Assembly: GCF_003060825.1 (NCBI RefSeq)
Contig: NZ_CP028922.1
Location: forward strand, 916,501-980,500
Origin: Paenibacillus sp. CAA11
Lineage (GTDB): Bacteria; Bacillota; Bacilli; Paenibacillales; Paenibacillaceae
Direction of reading: 5' to 3'
DNA: 64,000 nucleotides
The notes under the pieces are model-generated. The model did not search any database. It saw only the letters and a program-made list of their open reading frames with translations, and was not told the origin of the DNA. Made by a program: the position numbers and the translations under genes. This document shows, in pieces, positions 16,124 through 23,838 of the stretch. Numbering within the stretch: the stretch's first letter is position 1; every line of letters begins with the position of its first letter.

Positions 16124-17356
16124 TTAGATGACCCAGTTCCCTTTGCGGAACACGGGCTCGGTGGTTCCATCCGGCAGTACGCCGTCAATGTCCAGCTCGG
16201 CTGAGCCAATCATGAAGTCCACGTGGGTCAGGCTGACGTTACAGCCATGCTTCAACAGCTCCTCCTGAGACATCTGCGTACCGCCCTTCATGTTGAACGG
16301 ATATGCGCTGCCTAATGCCAAATGGCAGGAGGCGTTCTCATCGACTCCGGTATTATAGAAGATCCGGTTCAGATTCGAGATGGGCGAGTCATGGGGCACC
16401 AGCGCCACTTCTCCCAAGTAATTTGCTCCTTCATCCGTGGCGAGCAGGTTCTTAAGGTGTTCTTCACCGGACTGTGCAGAATATCCGGTTACTTTCCCAT
16501 CTGTGAAGGTGAACTGAATTTTGTCGACCAGCTGTCCGTTCAGATTGAGCGGCATGGTGCTGGTAACTACGCCGTTGACTCCGGTCCGCTTAGGCATGGT
16601 GAAGACTTCTTCGGTTGGCATATTGGCTACAAAGCTGTGGCCGCGCAAATTGGTGCTTCCGCCACTCTTCCAGATATGCTGATCTGCCAGCTCGATCGTC
16701 AGATCCGTTCCTGGAGCACGGTAGTGCAAGCTCTTATAATTTTTGGCATTCAGCTTGTCCTGCATGCTCTGCAGCTGCTCCAGATGACGTTTCCAATTGT
16801 CTACAGCATCGCTGCCGTCCACCCTGTTCATTTGGAAAATGGTATCCCACATCACGCTGATCCGCTGATCTTCCGGCACATCGGCAAACACCTTGTTGGC
16901 CCAAGCCCGGGTTGGAGCCTTAATCAGACACCAGCTGATCTTGTTATTGCGGGTATATTCGGAATACTTCTTGCGTGCTGCCGCGGCTGTCTTGGTTGCC
17001 CGGGATACTTTGGTTGAATCAATGCCTTGGTACAGATCCGGGTTAGGCACCTTGATGAACAGCGTCGCTCCGCCTTCTTCTGCGAACTTCTCCATCATTT
17101 CCGCTTTCCAGGCAGGATAGTAGTCGAAGATTTCGTCCTCGCCATGCTCATAACGGCTACGAACGATCTCATCGTCTTCAAAGTCCACTTGCACATATTT
17201 AGCTCCGGCCTTATAGGCATGCTTCACGATGAGCCGTGTGAACTCGACCGTCTCCATAGGGGAGGTGACGTTGAGAGCTTGACCTGGCTGAATGTTCACA
17301 CCGACCTTAACGACCAGCTCTGCGTACTGGTCCAGTAATTGCTCGAAATTGTTCAT
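16124..17356 (-). CDS. M29-family aminopeptidase (AmpS/PepS-like)
   Basis: 410 residues from ATG 17356, the usual family length; the 21 residues available upstream have no ribosome site. Family hallmarks are the N-terminal NNFEQLLDQYAELVVKVGVNIQPGQALNV and the metal-binding C-terminal half: MPTEEVFTMPKR, GEVALVPHDSPISNLNRIF, THVDFMIGSAELDIDG. M29 enzymes are cytoplasmic dimeric metallo-aminopeptidases that trim N-terminal residues. Monocistronic by appearance. Confidence 0.93.
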   Translation of the reverse strand: MNNFEQLLDQYAELVVKVGVNIQPGQALNVTSPMETVEFTRLIVKHAYKAGAKYVQVDFEDDEIVRSRYEHGEDEIFDYYPAWKAEMMEKFAEEGGATLFIKVPNPDLYQGIDSTKVSRATKTAAAARKKYSEYTRNNKISWCLIKAPTRAWANKVFADVPEDQRISVMWDTIFQMNRVDGSDAVDNWKRHLEQLQSMQDKLNAKNYKSLHYRAPGTDLTIELADQHIWKSGGSTNLRGHSFVANMPTEEVFTMPKRTGVNGVVTSTMPLNLNGQLVDKIQFTFTDGKVTGYSAQSGEEHLKNLLATDEGANYLGEVALVPHDSPISNLNRIFYNTGVDENASCHLALGSAYPFNMKGGTQMSQEELLKHGCNVSLTHVDFMIGSAELDIDGVLPDGTTEPVFRKGNWVI

Positions 17357-17539
17357 CTTCCTGGTTCCACTCCGATCCTTGATGAGATAAGGGCTGTAAA
17401 AACCTTCAATCTCCATCATAGGCCCAACTGGTTAAGTTTGCAAAGTGTAGCCGGCCTTTTGGCGGACGGAATTGAGGCCGTCCGGACCGAAAGGCACGGC
17501 TTGGGACCGAAGAAGGGATAGTCCGGCCTTGATTAGGCG

Positions 17540-18655
17540 CTAGTCCAGCTCCGACTTCCAAGAGGAGCGTCTTGCCGGCTTCTTCTGCGTACCCTTGGCT
17601 CTTATCGCTTCCCGCTGACGCTCCTTGGCCGCCTGGAACTCCAGTTCCCGGGCGGTCTTGCGAAAGCTCTCCAGGCGGGAGGGCTCCAGCTCCCCCGCTT
17701 CAATGGCTTCCCGAACCGCACAGCCCTGCTCCCGCTCATGCCGGCAATCCCGGAAGCGGCAGCGGGCGGCAAGCTCTTCAATATCCGCAAATGTACCGGA
17801 TAGTCCGTCATTGCCGCCGTCCCACAGCTGCAGCTCGCGCATGCCCGGCGTGTCGATCAGCACGGCCCCGCCGGGCAGAGGGAACAGCTCACGGTGGGTG
17901 GTCGTATGCCTGCCGCGGCTGTCATCCTCCCGAATCTCCTGGGTAAGCTGCAGCGTCTGCCCGGCCAGGCGATTCAGCAGGGTCGACTTGCCGCAGCCCG
18001 AGGACCCGGTCAGCGCGCAGGTTGTGCCTGCTGACAAATAGGGCGCCAGCTGCTCCAGCCCCTGGTCCTCCAGGGCGCTGATCGCGTGTACATTCACGCC
18101 TGGCGCAATGGATTCGGCCTGCCGGATGAAGCGGGCCGGGTCCTCGCAGAGGTCAGCCTTGCTCAGCAGGATGACCGGCGTGACTCCGCTGCTTAAAGCC
18201 ATGATCAAGTAGCGCTCCAACCGCCGCAGGTTAAAGTCATGGTTCAGCGCTGTAACCAGGAATAGGACATCGACATTGGCGGCGATGATCTGCTCCTTGA
18301 TTACACTGCCTGCAGCCTGCCTGGAGATCTGGCTGTGCCGGGAGAGTACGCCGTGTATGCTTGCCGCACCATCCTGGTGACGGCACTCGGCGAAGATCCA
18401 GTCGCCTACGGCGGGCAGACCTCCTCCTTCGCTTAAGGTATAGCGGAGCTTACCGGTTAGCTCCCCCCACATTTCACCGTATGGAGTGATAAGGCGGTAT
18501 TTCTGCCCCAGATCGGCTGTAATGCGTGCCGGGCTGATGTGTTCGTGATGGCCGAACGCTGCGGATTCTTCCTTCCAACGCTGTTGGACGGGTAGATTCA
18601 ACCCATATTGTTCTAGTAAATCGGGCTGCTGCTCATTCAATTTGAATTCCTCCAT
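17540..18655 (-). CDS. rsgA: Ribosome small-subunit-dependent GTPase A
   Basis: 371 residues with the circularly permuted GTPase order: OB-fold N-terminus, G4 LLSKADL, G5 region ISALED, G1 GSSGCGKST, G2 GRHTTTHRE, G3 DTPGMREL. A C-terminal zinc-binding pattern follows (CRFRDCRHEREQGC). RsgA assists late 30S maturation. It is longer than the ~300-residue form typical of Bacillus and fits the long subtype found as a second copy in some Paenibacillaceae; whether another rsgA exists elsewhere cannot be seen here. Confidence 0.93.
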   Translation of the reverse strand: MEEFKLNEQQPDLLEQYGLNLPVQQRWKEESAAFGHHEHISPARITADLGQKYRLITPYGEMWGELTGKLRYTLSEGGGLPAVGDWIFAECRHQDGAASIHGVLSRHSQISRQAAGSVIKEQIIAANVDVLFLVTALNHDFNLRRLERYLIMALSSGVTPVILLSKADLCEDPARFIRQAESIAPGVNVHAISALEDQGLEQLAPYLSAGTTCALTGSSGCGKSTLLNRLAGQTLQLTQEIREDDSRGRHTTTHRELFPLPGGAVLIDTPGMRELQLWDGGNDGLSGTFADIEELAARCRFRDCRHEREQGCAVREAIEAGELEPSRLESFRKTARELEFQAAKERQREAIRAKGTQKKPARRSSWKSELD

Positions 18656-18760
18656 GATATAAGATGGTTTGGTTTCTTTTCTTCAATGGATGGGCAGACG
18701 AAATAGCCGCTAAGAAGGCAATGCTTTGCGGCTGGACCTCAAAAAAATGGACGCAAAAAG

Positions 18761-18965
18761 GCCGCGAAAGCACATGGCTCTTTCGCGGCTAAGCTTACGC
18801 TGATTGAACCTAGTAGCCTTCTCCCCCTATAGGGAAGACGGGCTGTCCTAGCTGATCAATAGCGGCTTTTCGTCCAAAGAGGCCATGCAAAAGTACAAAG
18901 GTTTACAATAGAAACTGCAATGGATGGATTGTACATATGACATGGCCCCTTTCCGTTTGAATTGA
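18761..18965 (-). ncRNA. Candidate structured small RNA with own promoter and terminator
   Basis: On the minus strand a sigma-A promoter (-35 TTGACT, 17-bp spacer, -10 TAAACT; plus-strand 18999-18971) is followed by ~200 bases that fold into three parts. First, a 12-bp stem between 18941-18952 and 18876-18887, with an inner GTACAA/TTGTAC helix. Second, a stem between 18856-18864 and 18798-18807 enclosing a GGG/CCC hairpin. Third, a perfect 10-bp terminator stem (18780-18789 with 18761-18770) followed by TTTTTG. It matches no RNA family I recognise; 6S, SRP RNA, tmRNA and SR1 do not fit. Confidence 0.6.
18856..18936 (-). CDS. Candidate 26-residue hydrophobic peptide inside the small RNA
   Basis: ATG at 18936 follows GAAAGGGG at nine-base spacing and encodes MYNPSIAVSIVNLCTFAWPL plus WTKSRY, a hydrophobic core with a basic end. 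The ribosome site is buried in the 12-bp stem, as in mRNAs of small membrane-active peptides. It could equally be chance in a non-coding RNA; no homologue is known to me. Confidence 0.3.
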   Translation of the reverse strand: MYNPSIAVSIVNLCTFAWPLWTKSRY

Positions 18966-18970
18966 TATTT

Positions 18971-18999
18971 AGTTTATGCAGCGAAGCTGTGAAAGTCAA
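18971..18999 (-). promoter_or_regulatory. Promoter of the candidate small RNA
   Basis: Read on the minus strand: TTGACT, 17 bases, TAAACT. Located between the alkyltransferase-like gene and the RNA. Confidence 0.65.
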
Positions 19000-19059
19000 T
19001 GAAATCTCCGCATACAAAACAGCTATAGTCATTTTTTCCTGTTCAGCCCGTTTTAAACG

Positions 19060-19380
19060 TTAAAAATCAAGGGACTCAGGAGCGTACCGATAGATCGACA
19101 AATCTACTGAATCATCTGAATGAACATAAATACCTTCCTCTTCTAGAAAAAGACGCTGCTTAAATCTTAGTTCTTCGTCTTGAACGGCGATTTCCCCGCG
19201 TGCATTGACGACCCGGTGCCAAGGCAGCTGGTGCTTGCGGCTTGAGGAATGAAGAATCCGAACCACTTGTCTGGCTCCCCGGGGACTGCCGGCCAGCGCG
19301 GCAATTTGCCCATAGCTCATCACCTTTCCGGCGGGAATCTGCGAGATGACCTTAATTACACGGTCTGTAAATGGATGCAT
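19060..19380 (-). CDS. Alkyltransferase-like protein (ATL), MGMT family
   Basis: About 106 residues from ATG 19380; a GTG at 19407 is possible, but AAAGGAG lies between the two. IPAGKVMSYGQIAALAGSPRGARQVVRIL is the DNA-binding helix-turn-helix of O6-alkylguanine transferases. The active-site motif PCHRV is here PWHRV, so the acceptor Cys is replaced by Trp and the protein cannot transfer an alkyl group. ATLs instead bind alkylated bases and flag them for nucleotide excision repair. Confidence 0.88.
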   Translation of the reverse strand: MHPFTDRVIKVISQIPAGKVMSYGQIAALAGSPRGARQVVRILHSSSRKHQLPWHRVVNARGEIAVQDEELRFKQRLFLEEEGIYVHSDDSVDLSIYRYAPESLDF

Positions 19381-19559
19381 GAAATTTGCCAGGGCTCCTT
19401 TCTTCACTTGGTATGCTTGCTTGAATTGAAGAGAGCTGGAATAACCAAGCTAGCTTGTTTTTTTGCTGGAATAGAAATGTTTTATAAGGCAGCTTGCTTA
19501 CTTTCTGTGATACAATAGGCAAGTCTGTTTTGCAGGCAATGAGAACCAGGAGGAACCCC

Positions 19560-20183
19560 ATGAGACCAGGCCATTTTATTGCAGTGGAAGGCCCGATCGG
19601 TGCCGGCAAGACCACGCTGGCTTCGATGCTGGCCGAAGAGCTGCATCTTCCCATTATCAAAGAGATCGTTGAAGAGAATCCGTTCCTTGACAAGTTCTAT
19701 CATAATATAGATGAATGGAGCTTCCAGCTGGAAATGTTCTTTCTCTGTAATCGTTACAAGCAATTGGAGGATACGGGACTGAAGTATCTGGAGAAGCAGC
19801 AGCCCGTAATCTCGGATTATCATATATATAAAAATCTCATTTTTGCCATGCGTACCCTTAAAGGGATCAAGCGGGAGAAATACCAGCAAATCTATCATTT
19901 GCTTACAGATGACTTGCCTAAGCCGAACATGATTGTGTACATTCGGGCGAACCTTGAGACTCTGTTAGAGCGAATCGAGAAGCGGGCCCGTCCGTTTGAG
20001 AAGGCGATTGATCCGGCTTATCTGCAGCAATTAATAGAGGATTACGATACGGCAATGAACTCGCTTGCTGAGCGGGAGCCCTCCACCAAGATCATTACGA
20101 TTAACGGCAGCGAGATTGATTTTGTAGAGAACCGCAAGCAATTTGAACATATTGCCTCTCAAGTAAAGGAGCTTATATCATGA
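19560..20183 (+). CDS. Deoxynucleoside kinase (first of tandem pair, dGK-like)
   Basis: 207 residues from ATG 19560, preceded by AGGAGG. P-loop EGPIGAGKTT, EIVEENPFLDKFYHN (substrate Glu), DYHIYKNLIFA (the DRY-type motif as SDYHI), and the R-rich lid LERIEKRARPFEK. Bacillus keeps adjacent dGK and dCK/dAK genes for salvage of deoxynucleosides; this copy resembles the dGK-type member. Start of the second kinase overlaps the stop (ATGA). Confidence 0.88.
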   Translation: MRPGHFIAVEGPIGAGKTTLASMLAEELHLPIIKEIVEENPFLDKFYHNIDEWSFQLEMFFLCNRYKQLEDTGLKYLEKQQPVISDYHIYKNLIFAMRTLKGIKREKYQQIYHLLTDDLPKPNMIVYIRANLETLLERIEKRARPFEKAIDPAYLQQLIEDYDTAMNSLAEREPSTKIITINGSEIDFVENRKQFEHIASQVKELIS

Positions 20184-20839
20184 ACGAATTCAATATCCCC
20201 AGCAACGCTCTGATTACCGTGGCCGGAACCGTAGGCGTCGGCAAGTCCACACTGACTGCAGCCTTGGCGCAGCGCCTTGGCTTTAAGACCTCGCTCGAAC
20301 AGGTGGATCACAATCCCTATCTCGAGAAATTTTATCATGACTTTGAGCGCTGGAGCTTCCATCTTCAAATCTATTTCCTGGCTGAGCGCTTCAAGGAGCA
20401 GAAGCGGATTTTCGAATCGGGCGGAGGTTTTGTGCAGGACCGCTCTATTTATGAGGATACCGGCATCTTTGCCAAAATGCACGCGGATCAAGGGACGATG
20501 TCCAAGACCGATTATGAGACTTATACCAGTTTGTTTGAAGCGATGGTGATGACCCCGTATTTTCCGCATCCGGATGTGCTGATCTATCTGGAGGGAAGCC
20601 TTCCTTCTGTGCTCAGTCGGATCGAGCTCCGCGGCCGTGAGATGGAGATTCAGACAGACCGGTCTTATTGGGAGCATATGCATCGCAGATACGCGGACTG
20701 GATTCAGGAGTTCAAGGCTTGCCCGGTGCTGCGTTTGAATATTGACGAGTACGATGTGAATGATCCAGCGTCGCTGGACGGAATTATTCTGCAGCTTGCG
20801 GAGATGATTCAAGCTTCCCGGCAGATTCAGAAACGCTAA
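20180..20839 (+). CDS. Deoxynucleoside kinase (second of tandem pair, dAK/dCK-like)
   Basis: 219 residues. P-loop GTVGVGKST, EQVDHNPYLEKFYHDFERWSFHLQ, QDRSIYEDTGIFAKM (catalytic DRS motif) and lid IELRGREMEIQTD mark the dCK/dGK family. Translationally coupled to the preceding paralogue, which implies joint salvage of purine and pyrimidine deoxynucleosides to monophosphates. A strong terminator follows. Confidence 0.9.
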   Translation: MNEFNIPSNALITVAGTVGVGKSTLTAALAQRLGFKTSLEQVDHNPYLEKFYHDFERWSFHLQIYFLAERFKEQKRIFESGGGFVQDRSIYEDTGIFAKMHADQGTMSKTDYETYTSLFEAMVMTPYFPHPDVLIYLEGSLPSVLSRIELRGREMEIQTDRSYWEHMHRRYADWIQEFKACPVLRLNIDEYDVNDPASLDGIILQLAEMIQASRQIQKR

Positions 20840-20855
20840 ATATATGAAGCAGATC

Positions 20856-20888
20856 AGGGCCTCTTTCCTTGGAAAGGGGCTCTTTTTT
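20856..20888 (+). terminator. Terminator of the kinase operon
   Basis: GGGCCTCTTTCC / GGAAAGGGGCTC hairpin and six T. Confidence 0.8.
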
Positions 20889-20890
20889 AT

Positions 20891-20981
20891 ATATAGATTG
20901 AACTAAAGTTTTACATTGAACTTTCTATGATCAAGGCCTAATACGGCCCTATAACATCCATATCTTTAGTTCATTCTATAT
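20891..20981 (+). repeat. 91-bp MITE-like repeat, copy A
   Basis: Imperfect 18-bp terminal inverted repeats (ATATAGATTGAACTAAAG and its complement with one mismatch) enclose a ~55-bp core containing GGCCTAATACGG. A second copy lies inverted at 34022-34110. No coding capacity. The remainder of 20982-21174 holds the promoter below and nothing else recognisable. Confidence 0.75.
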
Positions 20982-21049
20982 AGCTATGCTCATAAAATTT
21001 TCTATGATTCAGATGACAATTCTATAAAATAAAACGATTATCCCAACAA

Positions 21050-21079
21050 TTGACAAGGGGGGGGAGACTTCCCTAGAAT
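21050..21079 (+). promoter_or_regulatory. Promoter of the first metN operon
   Basis: TTGACA (21050-21055), 18-bp G-rich spacer, TAGAAT (21074-21079). No SAM-I riboswitch or T-box lies between this and the gene. Confidence 0.6.
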
Positions 21080-21174
21080 GTTAACTAATTTATTCCGAGT
21101 ATATCTACTGGATTTATCAATATACTCTATTTAAAGGGATGATACATTACCGCATAGTTAAGGGGGATGACATC

Positions 21175-22200
21175 ATGATTCGCTTTGAAGAAGTGAGTAA
21201 AGTCTTTCAATTCAAGAACAAGGAGGTTCGTGCTGTAGAGCAGGTGTCTCTGTCGGTGAAGAAAGGGGAAATCTTCGGGGTAATCGGATTTAGCGGTGCC
21301 GGTAAGAGCACTTTGCTGCGCCTTGTGAATCTGCTGGAGCGTCCTTCCCAAGGGAGAGTAGTGGTGAATGATCAGGATATCACCAAGCTCTCCACCAAGG
21401 ATCTAAGACAGCTAAGAAGGCGGATCGGCATGGTGTTTCAGACCTTCAACCTGTTTAATTCCAGGACGGTCTATGGCAATCTGGCCTACCCGCTTAAGCT
21501 GGCGAAGCTCCCTAAGGAGCAGATTGATGCAAGGGTCAAGGAGCTTCTCACATTTGTGGGGCTGGAGGATAAGGCGGACCGATATCCGGATCAGCTGTCC
21601 GGAGGGCAGAAGCAGCGTGTGGGCATTGCGAGAGCACTGGCGTCTTCCCCGGATATTCTGATCTGTGATGAAGCAACCTCGGCACTTGATCCTGAGACGA
21701 CGGACGAAATCTTAAAGCTGCTGAAGAAGGTAAACGAGGCTTATGGAATCACCATCCTGCTCATTACCCATGAAATGCATGTGATCCGGACGATCTGTGA
21801 CCGGGTTGCCGTGATGGAGCAGGGGAAGGTTATTGAGGAAGGGAGCGTCTTTGAAGTCTTTGCGCATCCGAAGACACAGACCACACGGAACTTTATTCGT
21901 TCTGTACTTAACGATCAGCTGTCTCCAAGGCTGCTGCAGCAAATCCGGGAGAATCACTCCGGCCGGTTGTTCAGGCTGATCTTCAAGGACGGGGCAACGA
22001 GCGAGCCAATTCTATCCCGGGTATCCCGGCAATTTGACCTCGATTACAACATTGTATACGGAGGAATCAGTGAGATTCAGGGCATTCTGTTCGGGAGTCT
22101 GATCGTCGAGTTCATCGGGGAGGATGTTGAGGTTGCCAAGGTGGTAGAAGAGCTCAGCAAAACAGTTGAAGTGAAGGAGGTTGTTGATCATGACGGTTGA
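21175..22200 (+). CDS. metN: MetN-type ABC transporter ATPase with NIL domain
   Basis: 341 residues from ATG 21175 with AGGGGGATG upstream. Walker A GFSGAGKST, signature LSGGQKQRVG, Walker B ILICDEATSALDP, H-loop ITHEMH. Residues ~265-341 form the ACT-like NIL domain that lets methionine inhibit MetNI from inside. First gene of metN-metI-metQ-hydrolase. Substrate is methionine or a derivative; the linked hydrolase hints at an acylated amino acid. Confidence 0.9.
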   Translation: MIRFEEVSKVFQFKNKEVRAVEQVSLSVKKGEIFGVIGFSGAGKSTLLRLVNLLERPSQGRVVVNDQDITKLSTKDLRQLRRRIGMVFQTFNLFNSRTVYGNLAYPLKLAKLPKEQIDARVKELLTFVGLEDKADRYPDQLSGGQKQRVGIARALASSPDILICDEATSALDPETTDEILKLLKKVNEAYGITILLITHEMHVIRTICDRVAVMEQGKVIEEGSVFEVFAHPKTQTTRNFIRSVLNDQLSPRLLQQIRENHSGRLFRLIFKDGATSEPILSRVSRQFDLDYNIVYGGISEIQGILFGSLIVEFIGEDVEVAKVVEELSKTVEVKEVVDHDG

Positions 22201-22852
22201 TTGGTCCACCTTTTGGAAAAGTGTAGCCGAGGCTACAGGAGATACCCTGGTCATGGTGATCGTGACACTTATTTTCTCAGCCGTATTGGGACTGATCATT
22301 GGGTTACTGCTGTTCATAACGCGCCAGGACGGCCTGTATGAGAACAGGGTTATACATATTCTGCTTAATTTAATCATCAACATTATCCGTCCGATCCCAT
22401 TCATTATTTTCCTGGTGGCGATTAGCCCGGTGACGCGTTTTGTGATTGGAACAACAATCGGTACTTGGGCGGCAGTGTTCCCTATGACGCTGGTTGCGGC
22501 CTGCGCGGTAGCTAGAGTGGTGGAGAATAATCTGGTGTCAATCGATCCGGGGATGATTGAAGCGGCCAAGGCGATTGGAGCCTCGCCCCTTCAGATTATA
22601 TACGGTGTACTGATTCGTGAGGCGCTGGGGCCGTTGATTCTGGGCCTGACCTTTATTTCGGTGGCGCTGATTGATTTCTCGGCTATGGCGGGGACCGTCG
22701 GCGGAGGAGGGCTGGGGAACCTGGCTATGACTTACGGGTATCAGCGGTTCAATACCTCGGTCATGATTGTAACCATCATCATTCTTATTGTGCTCGTGCA
22801 GCTCGCTCAGTACGCAGGCAATTATTTATCCCGCAAATTCCTTAGAAGATAG
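22190..22852 (+). CDS. metI: MetI-type ABC transporter permease
   Basis: 220 residues from ATG 22190 (AAGGAGG at 22174-22180), overlapping metN by 11 bases. Five membrane segments and the EAA coupling loop (MIEAAKAIGASPLQIIYGVLIREALGPLI), plus the family signature GTVGGGGLGNLAMTYGYQRF. Forms the channel for the MetN ATPase. Confidence 0.92.
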   Translation: MTVDWSTFWKSVAEATGDTLVMVIVTLIFSAVLGLIIGLLLFITRQDGLYENRVIHILLNLIINIIRPIPFIIFLVAISPVTRFVIGTTIGTWAAVFPMTLVAACAVARVVENNLVSIDPGMIEAAKAIGASPLQIIYGVLIREALGPLILGLTFISVALIDFSAMAGTVGGGGLGNLAMTYGYQRFNTSVMIVTIIILIVLVQLAQYAGNYLSRKFLRR

Positions 22853-22908
22853 TCTCTTAAATGGCAGTACAGCAACAACAAATAGATGAGGGTGGAGGAG
22901 AGATCGAA

Positions 22909-23784
22909 ATGAAGAAAAGAGCATGGTTAGGAGTAGCTGCAGCTGTATTGACACTGATGGTGATGACGGCATGCGGTTCGGCGTCGGGAAGCTCGACAAC
23001 CCACATTAAGATCGGTGTATCCGGATCGGATGATAAGTACTGGAAGGTGCTGTCCGAGAAAGCGAAGGCCAAGAACATCGATATTGAGCTGATATCCTTC
23101 TCGGATTATACGCTGCCTAATAAAGCGCTGGCGAATGGAGAAGTGGATTTGAATTCGTTTCAGCATCTGGCGTTCCTGAGTCAATTTAATGTAGAGAACA
23201 ATACGGACCTGGTGCCCGTTGGGGCTACGGTAATCGCTCCTATGGCGGTTTACTCCAATCACTATAAGAGCGTGGAAGAAATTCCGGACGGCGGGAAAAT
23301 CGCCCTGCCGGACGATCCCTCTAATCAAGGACGCGCCTTAAAGGTTCTCCAGGCTGCGGGCCTAATTAAGCTCAAGGATGGCACAGGGCTCTATCCAACC
23401 CCGGACGATATTACAGAGAACCCCAAGAAGCTGGAGATTGTCCCGGTGGTAGCCCAGCAAACCCCACGTGTGCTGCCTGATGTAGCCGCCTCAGTGATTA
23501 ACAGCGGCGTGGCGTCCGATGCGAATCTCAAGCTGGAGGAAGCTATCTTCAAGGACGATCCGGCGAGCGAGGAAGCGAAGCCTTATATCAATGTGTTTGC
23601 CGCCCGGGCAAAAGATAAAGATAACGAGGCCTTTAAGACGATTGTAGAGTTGTATCACGACCCGGATGTGGAGGCAGCAGTTAAAGAGGACTCGAAGGGT
23701 GCCAATGTTGTGGTAGATTCAAGCCCGGCAGAGCTGCAGGCCACCCTCGATAAGCTGGAGGAGAATGTGAAGTCAGGCCATTAA
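22909..23784 (+). CDS. metQ: MetQ/NlpA-family substrate-binding lipoprotein
   Basis: 291 residues from ATG 22909 (GGAGGAGAG upstream). Signal peptide with lipobox MTAC, then the NlpA fold: IKIGVSGSDDKYWKVL, FSDYTLPNKALANGEVDLNSFQH, KIALPDDPSNQGRALKVLQ. Sits outside the membrane and delivers substrate to MetNI. Compared with the second MetQ (47827) it is quite divergent, suggesting different ligands. Confidence 0.92.
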   Translation: MKKRAWLGVAAAVLTLMVMTACGSASGSSTTHIKIGVSGSDDKYWKVLSEKAKAKNIDIELISFSDYTLPNKALANGEVDLNSFQHLAFLSQFNVENNTDLVPVGATVIAPMAVYSNHYKSVEEIPDGGKIALPDDPSNQGRALKVLQAAGLIKLKDGTGLYPTPDDITENPKKLEIVPVVAQQTPRVLPDVAASVINSGVASDANLKLEEAIFKDDPASEEAKPYINVFAARAKDKDNEAFKTIVELYHDPDVEAAVKEDSKGANVVVDSSPAELQATLDKLEENVKSGH

Positions 23785-23838
23785 GCCGGCGTTGGTTTGA
23801 TTTTATAGACAATTCTAAATATGGAGGAGATCTAAGCG

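Noticed and set aside
20982..21174. SAM-I riboswitch or T-box before the first metN
   Set aside because: None of the conserved blocks (such as the SAM-I core or the T-box AGGGTGGNACCGCG) is present.
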